Position numbers and translations under genes: made by a program
Shown here: in pieces, positions 18,118-27,307 of the stretch
Numbering within the stretch: the stretch's first letter is position 1
Layout: the number at the start of each line of letters is the position of its first letter
Notes under the pieces: model-generated
The model's database searches: none
Seen by the model: only the letters and a program-made list of their open reading frames with translations
Told to the model about the DNA's origin: nothing
Assembly: GCF_028281305.1 (NCBI RefSeq)
Contig: NZ_JANQKD010000008.1
Coordinates: 1-64,000, forward strand
Reading direction: 5' to 3'
DNA length: 64,000 bases
From: Pelagibius sp.
Lineage (GTDB): Bacteria; Pseudomonadota; Alphaproteobacteria; Kiloniellales; Kiloniellaceae

Positions 18118-18270
18118 TCAGCCATGCTTGCGCTTGGCCTCCCGCCGGCACCGCTCGGAACAGTAGCGCACCTGTTCCCAGTCCCGCGCCCATTTGCGGC
18201 GCCAGGAAAAGGACAGGCCGCAGTGCGCGCAGATCTTCGTCGGAAGATCGCCCTTTCTGCGCATCGTCAT
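18118..18270 (-). CDS. DUF2256 zinc-ribbon-like small protein
   Basis: A 50-residue protein: [12 protein letters not shown], then [29 protein letters not shown] and REAKRKHG. Four cysteines in two CxxC-like pairs form a zinc-ribbon pattern, and the text is a near-consensus DUF2256. Its start codon overlaps the stop of the photolyase gene upstream (ATGA at 18267-18270), so the two are translationally coupled. Proteins of this family are repeatedly found with cryptochrome/photolyase genes, which supports a shared process. The biochemical role is unknown. Confidence 0.9.
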   Translation of the reverse strand: MTMRRKGDLPTKICAHCGLSFSWRRKWARDWEQVRYCSERCRREAKRKHG

Positions 18271-19835
18271 GGCAGCTCCTTCGCCCCGAGCGCCAGGGAC
18301 AGCTGATCGTCCGCTCCCGGCGCTTGCTTTGGGCGCCGGACCGGCCGGACCCCGCTCTTGCGGCTGCCGTGTTTGTCCTGAATGGCGTCGGCCGCTGCCC
18401 GGTAGGCGCCGCCGCGCCGCACCGCCCAGACCTTCTGCCGTGCCTCGCGGGCTGCAGCCAGGTGGTCGACGATGGGAAAGGGATAGTGGCGGTCCAGCAC
18501 ACGCCCCGCCGCCTCCCAGCGCCAGGGCTCGTGAACGAAGGCGTCCGGAACATCAGCCAGTTCGGGAATCCAGCGGCGCACGAAAGCGCCCTGCGGGTCC
18601 TGGTCGTGGCCCTGCTTCACGGGGTTGTAGATCCTCACAGTGTTGATGCCGGTCGTGCCGGACTGCATCTGCACCTGGGGCCAGTGAATGCCGGGGTCGT
18701 AGTCCGTGAAGAGGCGCGCCAGGTGTTCGCCGGGCCGCCGCCAGTCCAGCCAGAGGTGATAGCTCGCAACCGCCATCAGCATGGCGCGCATACGGAAGTT
18801 CATCCAGCCCGTGGCCGTCAGCGCGCGCATACAGGCATCGACAAAGGGCAGACCGGTCTCGCCCTTGCACCAGGCCTCCAGACGCGCCCGGTCCGGCTCG
18901 GCCGCACGGAGGCCCGCGTAAGCGCCGTGCAGGCAGGCGAACTCCAGGCGCGGTTCGTCTTCCAGCTTCTGCGCGAAATGACAGCGCCAGTGCAGGCGCC
19001 CGGCGAAGGACGTCATGGAGCCGCGCCAGCCCGCCGTGTTCTCAGTCCGCGCCGCGCTCTTCGCCGCTTCTTTCAAGGCCCGCTGCCGCGCCCAGGTCGC
19101 CTGGGCAACCTCGCGCGCGGAGAGGCTGCCCCAGGCGAGGTGCGGCGACAGCCGCGAGCAGACGGTCTCGCCCGTGGCGGGGCCCGACATGGCGCGGCGG
19201 TAGTCGCGGCCCCGCTCGATGAGAAAACTATGCAGGCGCTCCAGCCCGGCATCGCGCCCGCCGCGCTGGCGCTGCGGACAGGGATCGTCGCGCAGCCCCA
19301 GTTCCGCCGCCGCGGGAATGCTGCCGGGATCCAGCCCGGCCAGCGGCGGCAGGCCAGGCGGCGGCGCGGTCAGCGGTTCGGCCATGAAGCGGTCCCAGCG
19401 GCGCGCCCAGCCGTCGCGCGAAGCGAGCCGGCGGATAACGCCGTTCTGCCGCTCCTGATGCCAGATGATGCCACGCGCCCGGCACCAGGCCGCCACCTGG
19501 CGGTCGCGGGCGTAGGTCCAGGCGTTGCCGGTTTCCTCGTGCGACCAGAGCGCAGCCATTCCCCGGTCAGCATGGATGTGCTCCAGGGCATCCACGACAG
19601 AGCCCACGCGAACCACCAGGGGCTGGCCCAAAGCTGCCAGATCGCGGCGAAGCTCGGCGAGACAGTCCGCGACAAAGGCCCAGTGGCGCCCGGCCATGTC
19701 CGGCTGATGCCACAAAGCGGGCTCCACCACGAAGAGCGGCAGCATCGGCCCCTGCGCCGCCGCCTTGGCAAGGGCGCGCTGATCGGCGATCCGCAGATCG
19801 CGTTTGAACCAGACCACGTGAAGGGGAGCCGTCAT
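18267..19835 (-). CDS. Cryptochrome/photolyase family flavoprotein (class I-like)
   Basis: A 522-residue protein with both photolyase domains. The N-terminal antenna domain starts [17 protein letters not shown], with [22 protein letters not shown] at about residue 97. The FAD domain follows: [86 protein letters not shown] and RIYNPVKQG. These place it among class I CPD photolyases and related cryptochromes. The stop codon overlaps the DUF2256 start. With the FeS photolyase and the permuted protein, three photolyase-superfamily genes lie within 5 kb. Confidence 0.85.
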   Translation of the reverse strand: MTAPLHVVWFKRDLRIADQRALAKAAAQGPMLPLFVVEPALWHQPDMAGRHWAFVADCLAELRRDLAALGQPLVVRVGSVVDALEHIHADRGMAALWSHEETGNAWTYARDRQVAAWCRARGIIWHQERQNGVIRRLASRDGWARRWDRFMAEPLTAPPPGLPPLAGLDPGSIPAAAELGLRDDPCPQRQRGGRDAGLERLHSFLIERGRDYRRAMSGPATGETVCSRLSPHLAWGSLSAREVAQATWARQRALKEAAKSAARTENTAGWRGSMTSFAGRLHWRCHFAQKLEDEPRLEFACLHGAYAGLRAAEPDRARLEAWCKGETGLPFVDACMRALTATGWMNFRMRAMLMAVASYHLWLDWRRPGEHLARLFTDYDPGIHWPQVQMQSGTTGINTVRIYNPVKQGHDQDPQGAFVRRWIPELADVPDAFVHEPWRWEAAGRVLDRHYPFPIVDHLAAAREARQKVWAVRRGGAYRAAADAIQDKHGSRKSGVRPVRRPKQAPGADDQLSLALGAKELP

Positions 19836-20162
19836 CTGTGCCTTCGCTACCAGAGGCCGCGGTGCCGGAAAGGGCGGCCCGCTTCCCAGAGAACTAGGGC
19901 GTGATGGGATCGAGGCGAGGCCGCCGGGAAAGCGCGGGACGATCCTGTCGTTGCAGCGTCGTCAACCTGGCCGGCGCACCATAAGCCCTTCGATTAATCA
20001 AAACCATAACGATACTTACTGCATCGATCACTCAACCAAATGTTAACGCGGCAGACCCAGTCTTTCCCTCTGAGCGTTGCCAAGACCGGGAGCGCCTGTG
20101 CCGCTAACGCCTGGCCGCTCACACCTGATGGTGCTTTCGGCCCTGTTTGGTTGCTGCCAGTC
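19836..20162. other. Intergenic interval of 327 bases
   Basis: The stretch between the photolyase start and the next gene becomes AT-rich at 19990-20045 (ATTAATCAAAACCATAACG), which is the likely promoter zone for one or both flanking genes. I see no repeat, RNA or convincing gene. The frame of the following gene remains open upstream to 20040, but that extension does not look coding. Confidence 0.4.
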
Positions 20163-20519
20163 ATGATCTATCACCTGTACGACAACAACCGCCAGCACCT
20201 GGCGATGTCGGACTCCCTCGAGGACCTCCAGAGCGCGGCCCTGCAAGCCTTTCTGGAAGACGGCCTGCCTTTTGCGTTTATTCGCTGGTCCGACGCTGCC
20301 GGGCAGCAGCAGGAACGGCGAATCACGGCGGCCAATGTCACCAGCACCGGACGTCCTGCGGCAGCTCCAACGATGCCGCACTACGGCGCGGCTCAACCCA
20401 CGCGCCGCAGAAGGCGGCAGCGCTCTGCGCGCCAGCGGGCGAACTTCTTCACCGGGGTGGCGATCCTGTTCCTGCTGCTGTACATGGCAAGCGAGTTCGT
20501 CTCGATCCTCGGCTACTGA
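20163..20519 (+). CDS. Small tail-anchored membrane protein, unknown function
   Basis: A 118-residue protein beginning MIYHLYDNNRQHLAMSDSLEDL. The N-terminal half is soluble and reads like a small domain ending in WSDAAGQQQERRITAANV. A basic stretch (RRRRRQRSARQR) precedes a single C-terminal membrane helix (FFTGVAILFLLLYMASEFVSIL), so the protein is probably tail-anchored with the bulk in the cytoplasm. No family is recognised. An in-frame ATG at 20040 is possible but less likely. No strong ribosome binding site marks either start. Confidence 0.5.
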   Translation: MIYHLYDNNRQHLAMSDSLEDLQSAALQAFLEDGLPFAFIRWSDAAGQQQERRITAANVTSTGRPAAAPTMPHYGAAQPTRRRRRQRSARQRANFFTGVAILFLLLYMASEFVSILGY

Positions 20520-20627
20520 CACGGCGGCACTGGGAGGCCGCTGCCAGGCGCTCAAAGCAGCTTTTCTCAAGCAGAGCAAGAAACGATAGACTCCCGGGCG
20601 TTCACGCATCACGCGGTCTTCTCGTTC

Positions 20628-22049
20628 ATGGAGCCCAAGGTCTTGTCCAAAGCTGTCATTTGGTTCTCGATTGGGCTTGCGCTTCTCGCATCGATGTTCG
20701 CGGCTGATTGGTCTCGGTCAGAGAATGAGACTGTGGCGTTTCCGGATGGCTATCTGGTCAGAGAGAGACCCAGCATCTTCTTTGACGGCAATACGGACTC
20801 CTTCACGGATGAACTCTTCTATGATCTGGTCATCGAAGACATCGTGGAATTCGTTGTCGCGAGGAACCGAAGCCGAGGCCCTACATCGAGCCCGGCGAGT
20901 GGCAGGTCGAGCTACAGCAAGTTCACAAAGGCTCCAACTTCCGCCGAATGCTCTGCAGCAACTCAATCACCCGGGTTCAGTATCCTCTCATCGGTATGGC
21001 GATCAAACTATGACCTGCTGAGAGGCAACTGTGTGATCGTACAGCCAGTGAGCGAAAGCGATACGGATCTGAGAGTGCTGGAGAACGACAACGTCTGGTC
21101 GATCGAAGAGCGTTCCTCTGGCACCATAGTCGCGCGCGCGGCGAAGACTCGTGGTCCGGAGGGTATCAGGACGCTCTTTGGCGCACGCGCCAGCATCGCA
21201 CAGCAGCCCGGCTCGCCGGTCTTTGAAGATGACTTCTCGGACGTGGCACTGGCTCGTGCAATCGAAAGCGGAGGTCGCACCGCTGAAGCCGCGGTCACAA
21301 TCATCCGGCTGCGTGCACGCATGGAGGACCGTGGCCTCGTCCCTGAGGTATCGGTCCGCAGGACGATCTCCCCGGAAGTGCTTGAACAGATCCTCCAAGT
21401 GGCTTCGGCAAGCAAAGACCCGGCACAAAGGTTCTCGCCCGGTTTCCAGGAACTGATCGCGGGAGCCTCGGCAGAAACCGCCGAGCGTATTTTCCCGATG
21501 ATGATCGAAATGCTCTACGCACCGTTCGAAGCATCCGAGCCATACGGCCCCTGGTACTACGGCAACAGATGGAAGGAGCAGGTCCGGAACAAGCGTCCGA
21601 ACCTGGAAGAACAGTTCTCGCGCAACAACTACGTACCAGTCTTCGCCGCAGCGCACTCGTTTCGATCCGCGTCCGCCCTAGCGCTGCGCCTCGGCGCGCC
21701 TTACACCGAGCTCTTCTATGAGGAATTCAGCACCGAGATCGTGAACAAGGTTCTGTCGAACACCGGGCCAGGTTTCCATACCGCTGTCTTGGCGCGTTCA
21801 GAGCCCAATCTGGTAGGTGTCATTTCGGAGCTTCGGGGCCGGGCTCCCTCACCAAACCGGATCGGAACGCTCTGGGCTTTGATCGAACAGGGTAAGAGCC
21901 TGCCTGGGGCCTTCATTGAGGAACTGCGTCAGGGCTGCGAGGAAGACCCGGAGTTTCTGAACAACGGACACGCCAGCCGACGGTACTTGGATGGCAAGTC
22001 GTTCTGCACTCACTTCTTCGAGACCGACGCCGCCAGGTTCCGGCAGTGA
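20628..22049 (+). CDS. Unknown exported or anchored protein with a compensated frameshift
   Basis: A 473-codon frame with an N-terminal membrane segment (about residues 8-27). Base composition is lower in GC than the neighbours, suggesting acquisition by transfer. The body is helical (RTISPEVLEQILQVASASKDPAQRF, ETAERIFPMMIEMLY). Between about 20858 and 21008 the main frame reads as serine-rich low-quality protein, whereas the +2 frame there gives a natural segment (PYIEPGEWQVELQQVHKGSN) that ends at a stop right where the main frame becomes coding-like again. A one-base loss near 20858 and a one-base gain in the AAA at 21005-21007 would explain this. No family is recognised. Confidence 0.55.
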   Translation: MEPKVLSKAVIWFSIGLALLASMFAADWSRSENETVAFPDGYLVRERPSIFFDGNTDSFTDELFYDLVIEDIVEFVVARNRSRGPTSSPASGRSSYSKFTKAPTSAECSAATQSPGFSILSSVWRSNYDLLRGNCVIVQPVSESDTDLRVLENDNVWSIEERSSGTIVARAAKTRGPEGIRTLFGARASIAQQPGSPVFEDDFSDVALARAIESGGRTAEAAVTIIRLRARMEDRGLVPEVSVRRTISPEVLEQILQVASASKDPAQRFSPGFQELIAGASAETAERIFPMMIEMLYAPFEASEPYGPWYYGNRWKEQVRNKRPNLEEQFSRNNYVPVFAAAHSFRSASALALRLGAPYTELFYEEFSTEIVNKVLSNTGPGFHTAVLARSEPNLVGVISELRGRAPSPNRIGTLWALIEQGKSLPGAFIEELRQGCEEDPEFLNNGHASRRYLDGKSFCTHFFETDAARFRQ

Positions 22050-22075
22050 CACGCGATCGGACACCTCAGGCCGGG

Positions 22076-22708
22076 CTAAGCCAGGTATCGGGCCGCCTCT
22101 TCCAGATCCTCCGGCCGGTTGGTGTTGAAGAAGGGATCGAGGGGGCCGGCGGGGGACTTTAGATCCGGGAAATCCACCTCCACCAGCTTGTGGCGCGCCG
22201 TCCAGCGGTCGACCTTGCGCATCTCCTCCTCCAGCATCGCCCGGCGCAGGTCGTCGCGCAGGCCGAGGCGCCAGAGGCCGAAGACCGGGTGGGTGCGGCC
22301 GTGGGTGACGGCACAGGCGAGATCCGCCCCCTCCGCCGCCACAGCCTCCATCATGCGCGCCACCAGATCTTCCGGCAGAAAGGGGGCATCGCAGGCGAAG
22401 CTGGCGAGCCATTCCGCGCCGGGCGCCTGCGCCGCCGCCCAATCGAGGCCGGTGAGGATACCGGCTAAGGGTCCGGCATAGCCCTCCACCACGTCCGCCG
22501 CCACCGGCAGACCGAAGCATTCGAAGCGCGCCGGGTCGCCGTTGGCGTTCAGCACCAGCGTGCCCACCTGGGGCGCCGCGCGTTCTATGATATGGGCCAG
22601 GATAGGCCGCCCGCCGAGGTCGCGCAGGCACTTGTCGCCGCCGCCCATGCGCCGCGACAGGCCGCCGGCCAGCAGCACGCCGGCCACCTGAGTCTTCTCT
22701 AAGATCAT
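22076..22708 (-). CDS. mobA: Molybdenum cofactor guanylyltransferase
   Basis: A 210-residue protein of normal MobA length. The GTP-binding start [18 protein letters not shown], the metal-binding [15 protein letters not shown] and the HPVFGLW segment are all present. MobA transfers GMP from GTP to molybdopterin to make the bis-MGD cofactor used by formate dehydrogenases and other DMSO-reductase family enzymes. It lies 18 bases downstream of fdhD on the same strand, so the two form an operon that serves a molybdenum formate dehydrogenase. Confidence 0.92.
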   Translation of the reverse strand: MILEKTQVAGVLLAGGLSRRMGGGDKCLRDLGGRPILAHIIERAAPQVGTLVLNANGDPARFECFGLPVAADVVEGYAGPLAGILTGLDWAAAQAPGAEWLASFACDAPFLPEDLVARMMEAVAAEGADLACAVTHGRTHPVFGLWRLGLRDDLRRAMLEEEMRKVDRWTARHKLVEVDFPDLKSPAGPLDPFFNTNRPEDLEEAARYLA

Positions 22709-22726
22709 CGGGATCGGCGGGCGCGC

Positions 22727-23707
22727 TCAGGCCGCATCGTCGGCGCGGCTCGACTTGCGCTGATGGCGCGGGTCCTCGTCCTCAAGCCCGGCCGGATCGT
22801 GGTCGAAGACCAGGCGCTCCTCGCCGGCGAGCGCGACGAAGCGCTTGCCCTTGGCGCGGCCCACCAGGGTAAGGCCCGCCTGGCGCGCCAGTTCCACGCC
22901 CCAGGCGGTGAAGCCGGAACGCGAGACCAGGATGGGAATGCCCATCTGCACCGTCTTGATCACCATCTCCGAGGTCAGGCGCCCGGTGGTGTAGAAGATC
23001 TTGTCGTCCGGCGCGATGCCGTGGCGCAGCATGTAGCCGGCGATCTTGTCGACGGCGTTGTGGCGCCCGACGTCTTCCATATAGAGCAGCGGCCGGTCAC
23101 CCTCGCAGAGCACACAGCCGTGGATCGCCCCCGCCTCCAGATAGAGGCTGGGCACGGCATTGATCTTTTTCGAGAGGCTCGCCAGCCAGGAGGTCTTCAG
23201 AACCGCCTCCGCCGGCAGGCGCACGGTGTCGAACTTCTCCATCAGGTCGCCGAAGACCGTGCCCTGCGCGCAGCCGGAGGTGCGCACCTTCTTCTTCAGC
23301 TTTTCCTCGTAGTCGGTCTCGCGCTGCGTGCGCACCACCACCACGTCCAGTTCCTCGTCGACGTCCACCCCTTCGATGACATCGTCCGGGTGCAGCATGT
23401 TCTGGTTCAGCAGATAGCCCAGGGCAAGGTATTCGGGATAGTCGCCGATGGTCATCATGGTGACGATCTCCTGCCCGTTCAGGAACAGGGTGAGCGGCCG
23501 CTCCACCACCACGGCAGTCTCCACCGCCGTGCCGTCCTGATCGACGCCGGCGATGCGCTCGGTCAGCTTCGGATCGGCAGGATCGGGACGCAGGGCGAAC
23601 TCCTCCAGCAGCGCCGGGTCGCTCGCCTTGGCGCGGCCCTTGCGCAGGCGCTTGAGCCCGCCATCCGTCCCCCCTTCTGCTCCCGGCACTGCCGTCTTCT
23701 CGGCCAT
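22727..23707 (-). CDS. fdhD: Formate dehydrogenase accessory sulfurtransferase FdhD
   Basis: A 326-residue protein with the FdhD features: VERPLTLFLNGQEIVTMMTI near residue 68, ALGYLLNQNML, the cysteine loop at SGCAQGTVFGD, EAGAIHGCVLCEGD, YMEDVGRHNAVDKIAGYML, TTGRLTSEMVIK and ILVSRSGFTAWGVELA. FdhD passes sulfur from a cysteine desulfurase to the bis-MGD cofactor before it enters formate dehydrogenase. The cysteine loop holds one cysteine here, where E. coli has a CxxC. It is longer than E. coli FdhD because of an N-terminal extension. It is followed by mobA. Confidence 0.92.
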   Translation of the reverse strand: MAEKTAVPGAEGGTDGGLKRLRKGRAKASDPALLEEFALRPDPADPKLTERIAGVDQDGTAVETAVVVERPLTLFLNGQEIVTMMTIGDYPEYLALGYLLNQNMLHPDDVIEGVDVDEELDVVVVRTQRETDYEEKLKKKVRTSGCAQGTVFGDLMEKFDTVRLPAEAVLKTSWLASLSKKINAVPSLYLEAGAIHGCVLCEGDRPLLYMEDVGRHNAVDKIAGYMLRHGIAPDDKIFYTTGRLTSEMVIKTVQMGIPILVSRSGFTAWGVELARQAGLTLVGRAKGKRFVALAGEERLVFDHDPAGLEDEDPRHQRKSSRADDAA

Positions 23708-23915
23708 CCGTTTTCCTCCGCTCCGCCGTCCCTCAAGACTATGGGGGCCGGGCCCGCCAACCGCAAGCCGCGGCCCGATAGTTTACTTTAAGAAAGCCGT
23801 TTCCTAACGAAAAATCAAAGGACTGGCAGCTAATTCTCAGGGCGCCATGACTTTCGCACAACCGCCTTCCAGCCCGCCCCTTGGTGTGTGGCAGCGGCCC
23901 GGCTATAAGGGCGCC

Positions 23916-25844
23916 ATGAGCCCGCTGCCCCTCCGCTTTGCCGCCGTCCTGCTAACCTGCGCGTCGCTGATGACGGCGGAGGCAGGCGCCCAAGAGGGGA
24001 CGGAGTCAGAGCCCCCTCAGGAGCCACCCGCACTGCGCTTCGCGCTGGCGACCGACGCCCTGCCGCCCCTGGCCGAGCGGCTGCCGGCGGAGCCGCGCCG
24101 CGCCCTGCCCGTCCGTGAGGGATGGCGGGAGGGGCGCTACGGCGGCAGCCTCCGCCTGCTCAGCCGCGCCGGGCGCGACGCCCGCGATCTCGTCCTGCTG
24201 GGCTATGCGCGCCTGGTGGTGTGGAACGAGGATCTCGAGCTGGAGCCGGACATCCTGAAGTCGGTGGAGGTCGAGGACGGGCGGATCTTTACCCTTACCC
24301 TGCGGGCCGGGCACCGCTGGTCCGACGGTACGCCCTTCACCACCGCCGACGTCCGCTTCTGGTGGGCGGAGGTCGCCAACAACCGCGAGATTTCACCGCG
24401 CGGCCTGCCGCCGGAGATGCTGGTGGACGGCAAGCCGCCGCGCTTCGAGGTGCTGGACGACACCACCCTGCGCTTCACCTGGGAGTCCCCCAATCCGCTC
24501 TTCCTGCCGGCGCTGGCCGCGGCCTCGCCACTGTTCATCTATCGCCCGGCGCACTACCTGAAGCAGTTCCATGCCAGCTATGCCGACGAACAGGATCTGA
24601 CCGCCCGGGCGGAGGCCATGGGTCTCAGGACCTGGGCCGAGCTGTTTCAGCGCCGCGACCGGCCCTTCCGCTTCGATAACCCGCAGCGGCCGACCCTCCA
24701 GCCCTGGATCAACACCGTGGCCCCGCCGGCCGACCGTTTCGTTGCCCTGCGCAACCCCTATTTCCACCGGGTCGACGGTCAGGGCCGGCAGTTGCCCTAC
24801 ATCGACGAGGTCATCCTGACGCGCACCCAGGCCCGGCTGATGGCGGCAAAGGCGGCCGCCGGCGACGCGGACCTCATCGCCCGCGGCCTTTCCTTCAAGG
24901 ACGCCGCGGTGCTGAAGGAGGCGGAGGACAGGGGCCGCATCACCCTGCGCCTCTGGCCCATCGGCCGCGGCGCACAGCTTGCCCTCTACCCTAATCTGAA
25001 CGTGATTGCGCCGGGCTGGCGCAGCGTGCTGCGGGACGTGCGCTTCCGGCGCGCCCTCTCCCTCGCGACCGACCGCGACGAGTTGAACCAGGTGCTCTAC
25101 AGCGGCACCGCCCTGCCCGGCGCCAACACCCTGCTGCCCGGCTCGCCCCTCTACAGCGCGGAAGACCGCCGCGCCTGGGCGAACTACGACCCGGAGCAGG
25201 CCAACGCCCTGCTGGACGAGATGGGCATGCTGTGGCGCGACAACGACGGCATCCGCCATCTGCCGGACGGGCGGCGCGCCGACCTGGTGATCGAAACCGC
25301 CGATGCGGACGCGGCGGAGACCGATGCGCTGGAAGTCCTGACCGCACAGTGGCGCAAGATCGGCATCGCCGTCCTGATCCGCAGCCAGGGGCGCCAGGCC
25401 ACGCGCCAGCGGGTGCGCAGCGGCGCCACGGCCATGAGCATCTTCTATGGCCTGACCAACGGTCTCGCCACCGCCTCCATGAGCCCGGCGGAACTGGCCC
25501 CCACCAGCAACCGCCAGAACAACTGGCCGCTCTGGGGCCTGCATCATCAAAGCGGCGGCAGCGCCGGGGAAGCCCCCGATCTGCCGGCGGTGCAGGAGCT
25601 GCTGGGACTTTACGAGGCCTGGGCCAGCGGCCCCGACGATGACGCGCAGGAAAAGATCTGGCGGCGGATGCTGGCGATCCACGCCGATCAGGTCTTCACC
25701 ATCGGTCTGCTGGGCGCCGTGCGCCAGCCGGTTGTCGCCAGCGCCCGCTTGCGCAACCTGCCGGACGAAGCCGTCTACCTCTACGACCCCGGCGCCTACT
25801 TCGGCCGCTACCGCGCCGACACCTTCTGGTTCGACGAAGAGTAG
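23916..25844 (+). CDS. ABC transporter substrate-binding protein, family 5
   Basis: A 642-residue exported protein with a signal peptide ending near AEAGAQ (about residue 28). The mature part matches the peptide/nickel/oligosaccharide family: LGYARLVVWNEDLELEPDI, FTLTLRAGHRWSDGTPFTTADVRFWW, LYPNLN, RDVRFRRALSLATDRDEL and YDPEQANALLDEMG. The binding cleft accepts peptides, opines or similar compounds; the ligand cannot be read from sequence. No permease or ATPase genes adjoin it, so it is an orphan binding protein. The start at 23916 is supported by AAGGG; the frame is open upstream to 23847. Confidence 0.85.
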   Translation: MSPLPLRFAAVLLTCASLMTAEAGAQEGTESEPPQEPPALRFALATDALPPLAERLPAEPRRALPVREGWREGRYGGSLRLLSRAGRDARDLVLLGYARLVVWNEDLELEPDILKSVEVEDGRIFTLTLRAGHRWSDGTPFTTADVRFWWAEVANNREISPRGLPPEMLVDGKPPRFEVLDDTTLRFTWESPNPLFLPALAAASPLFIYRPAHYLKQFHASYADEQDLTARAEAMGLRTWAELFQRRDRPFRFDNPQRPTLQPWINTVAPPADRFVALRNPYFHRVDGQGRQLPYIDEVILTRTQARLMAAKAAAGDADLIARGLSFKDAAVLKEAEDRGRITLRLWPIGRGAQLALYPNLNVIAPGWRSVLRDVRFRRALSLATDRDELNQVLYSGTALPGANTLLPGSPLYSAEDRRAWANYDPEQANALLDEMGMLWRDNDGIRHLPDGRRADLVIETADADAAETDALEVLTAQWRKIGIAVLIRSQGRQATRQRVRSGATAMSIFYGLTNGLATASMSPAELAPTSNRQNNWPLWGLHHQSGGSAGEAPDLPAVQELLGLYEAWASGPDDDAQEKIWRRMLAIHADQVFTIGLLGAVRQPVVASARLRNLPDEAVYLYDPGAYFGRYRADTFWFDEE

Positions 25845-25871
25845 CGGCTTGGGGCCAGCCTTTCCTGGAGC

Positions 25872-25923
25872 CCCGTCCTAGAGACCCGTCCTAGAGACCC
25901 GTCCTAGAGACCCGTCCTAGAGA
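25872..25923. repeat. Four perfect tandem copies of a 13-bp unit
   Basis: The unit CCCGTCCTAGAGA occurs four times without a mismatch between two convergent genes. The last copy contains the stop codon of the TPR lipoprotein gene (25917-25919). A 13-base period is not a multiple of three, so copy-number change would alter the end of that protein. No spacers are present, so this is not a CRISPR array. Confidence 0.95.
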
Positions 25924-27047
25924 AAGGTGTCTTCCGGAATGAAACCGTGCTCGGTGAGGATATCGTCGATACGGTCCCGCAGGGCATCAGCCTCCGCCTC
26001 ACGCCCCTGGGCGCCGTAAAGTTCGACAAGGTTCACGAGAACGCCGAAGAGGCGCTGATCGGTCGGCGCGAAAGCGGTTTCCATGAGGTCAAGCCCGCGC
26101 AGGTACTGGTTCTCGGCCTCCTCAAAGCGACCCAGTTCATAGTTGATGGCCCCGAGGCCGTGGAGACTGGGCGAGAGGGCGAGATCGCTTGACCCCAGCC
26201 GCCTTTCAAGGATTGAGAGCGCGCGCTGGAACAGCGGCTTGGCCTCATCGAACCGCTCCTGGGCATAGTAGAAGCTGCCCAGGTCGTTGAGCCGCTCTGC
26301 CACCGCAGGATGTTGCTTGCCGACGGCCTCCTCCACCAGTGAAAGCCCCTGTTGCAGAAGTTCTTCCGCCTGCTTTTCACGCCCAGTGTGGTAGTAGGCC
26401 TTGGCCACGTTGCTGAGCGTGTAGGCACAGTCGGGATGATCGGCGCCCTGAGTCTCTTCGCAGATCGCCTGGGACCGGGCAAAACGGGCTTGCGCCTCCC
26501 GGAACTGCCCGCTTTGCAGATGAACCTCTCCAAGTCCCGTGAGGGGCAGGATCAGCAGCGGATCGTCCTCGCCCGCGAGCGCCGTCTTGACGCCGAGGGA
26601 GCGTTGGTAAAGTACAGCGGCCTGATCGTAGCGGCCTTGGATCAGGTAGACCCCGGCGATCTTCTCCAGCGTCGCGGCGTAGCGCATATCCTCCTGGCCC
26701 CAACGCGCCTCCACGTCGTTCAGCGCATCGCTGTAGCGCTGCAAAGCCTCGTCAAAGTGGCCATAGTTCAGATAGCAGTCGGCAACCGCGAAGCGGCCCA
26801 TCCAGAAGCCATTCTCAAGAGACTCCATTGCCGACATGAACTCCTCAATGACGGCGATCGCCTTTTGATGCTTGGCATAGCTCATCTTCGGCCCGCACAC
26901 TTCAAAGGCTTCGGTTACGTTCATCGTGGTACTGCCAAAGGTCGCGCTTCTGGAACCGAAATCGGTTGCTGGGCCGCCGCAAGCGCCCAGAGATGCCACA
27001 ACGCCGAAAACGAGGATTCTGGAGATCATCGCGATACCGTTCTTCAT
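25917..27047 (-). CDS. TPR-repeat lipoprotein
   Basis: A 376-residue protein with a lipoprotein signal (ILVFGVVASLGACGG). The mature part is a solenoid of tetratricopeptide repeats of the kinesin-light-chain type: GRYDQAAVLYQRSLGVK, GQFREAQARFARSQAI, GREKQAEELLQQGLSLVE, ERFDEAKPLFQRALSILE and GRFEEAENQYLRGLDLME, spaced 42 residues apart. It should act as a protein-protein scaffold on the periplasmic side of a membrane. The partner is unknown. The stop codon lies inside the 13-bp tandem repeat. An alternative start is MISRILVFG, six codons in. Confidence 0.8.
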   Translation of the reverse strand: MKNGIAMISRILVFGVVASLGACGGPATDFGSRSATFGSTTMNVTEAFEVCGPKMSYAKHQKAIAVIEEFMSAMESLENGFWMGRFAVADCYLNYGHFDEALQRYSDALNDVEARWGQEDMRYAATLEKIAGVYLIQGRYDQAAVLYQRSLGVKTALAGEDDPLLILPLTGLGEVHLQSGQFREAQARFARSQAICEETQGADHPDCAYTLSNVAKAYYHTGREKQAEELLQQGLSLVEEAVGKQHPAVAERLNDLGSFYYAQERFDEAKPLFQRALSILERRLGSSDLALSPSLHGLGAINYELGRFEEAENQYLRGLDLMETAFAPTDQRLFGVLVNLVELYGAQGREAEADALRDRIDDILTEHGFIPEDTFL

Positions 27048-27307
27048 GGACTGGTCTGTTCAACTATTAGCTGAACGGCACGCTCCTTACCACCCAGCAA
27101 AGCCTCTAAATGACCGCAGCAAAAATAGGGTCGTCATGGCCGGGGCCGGGCCGCTAAGATAAGCCCAGATTGGTCATACCACTTGCGCCCAGCTTGCCTC
27201 GGGTCCGGGGGCGACACGGCCAACAAGAAACATCGTCTGCGGAAGCTGGGGGCCGGCATCGGGCCGGGGCTTGGCGAACCTACAGACGCACACAGGAGAG
27301 TTCCCTG

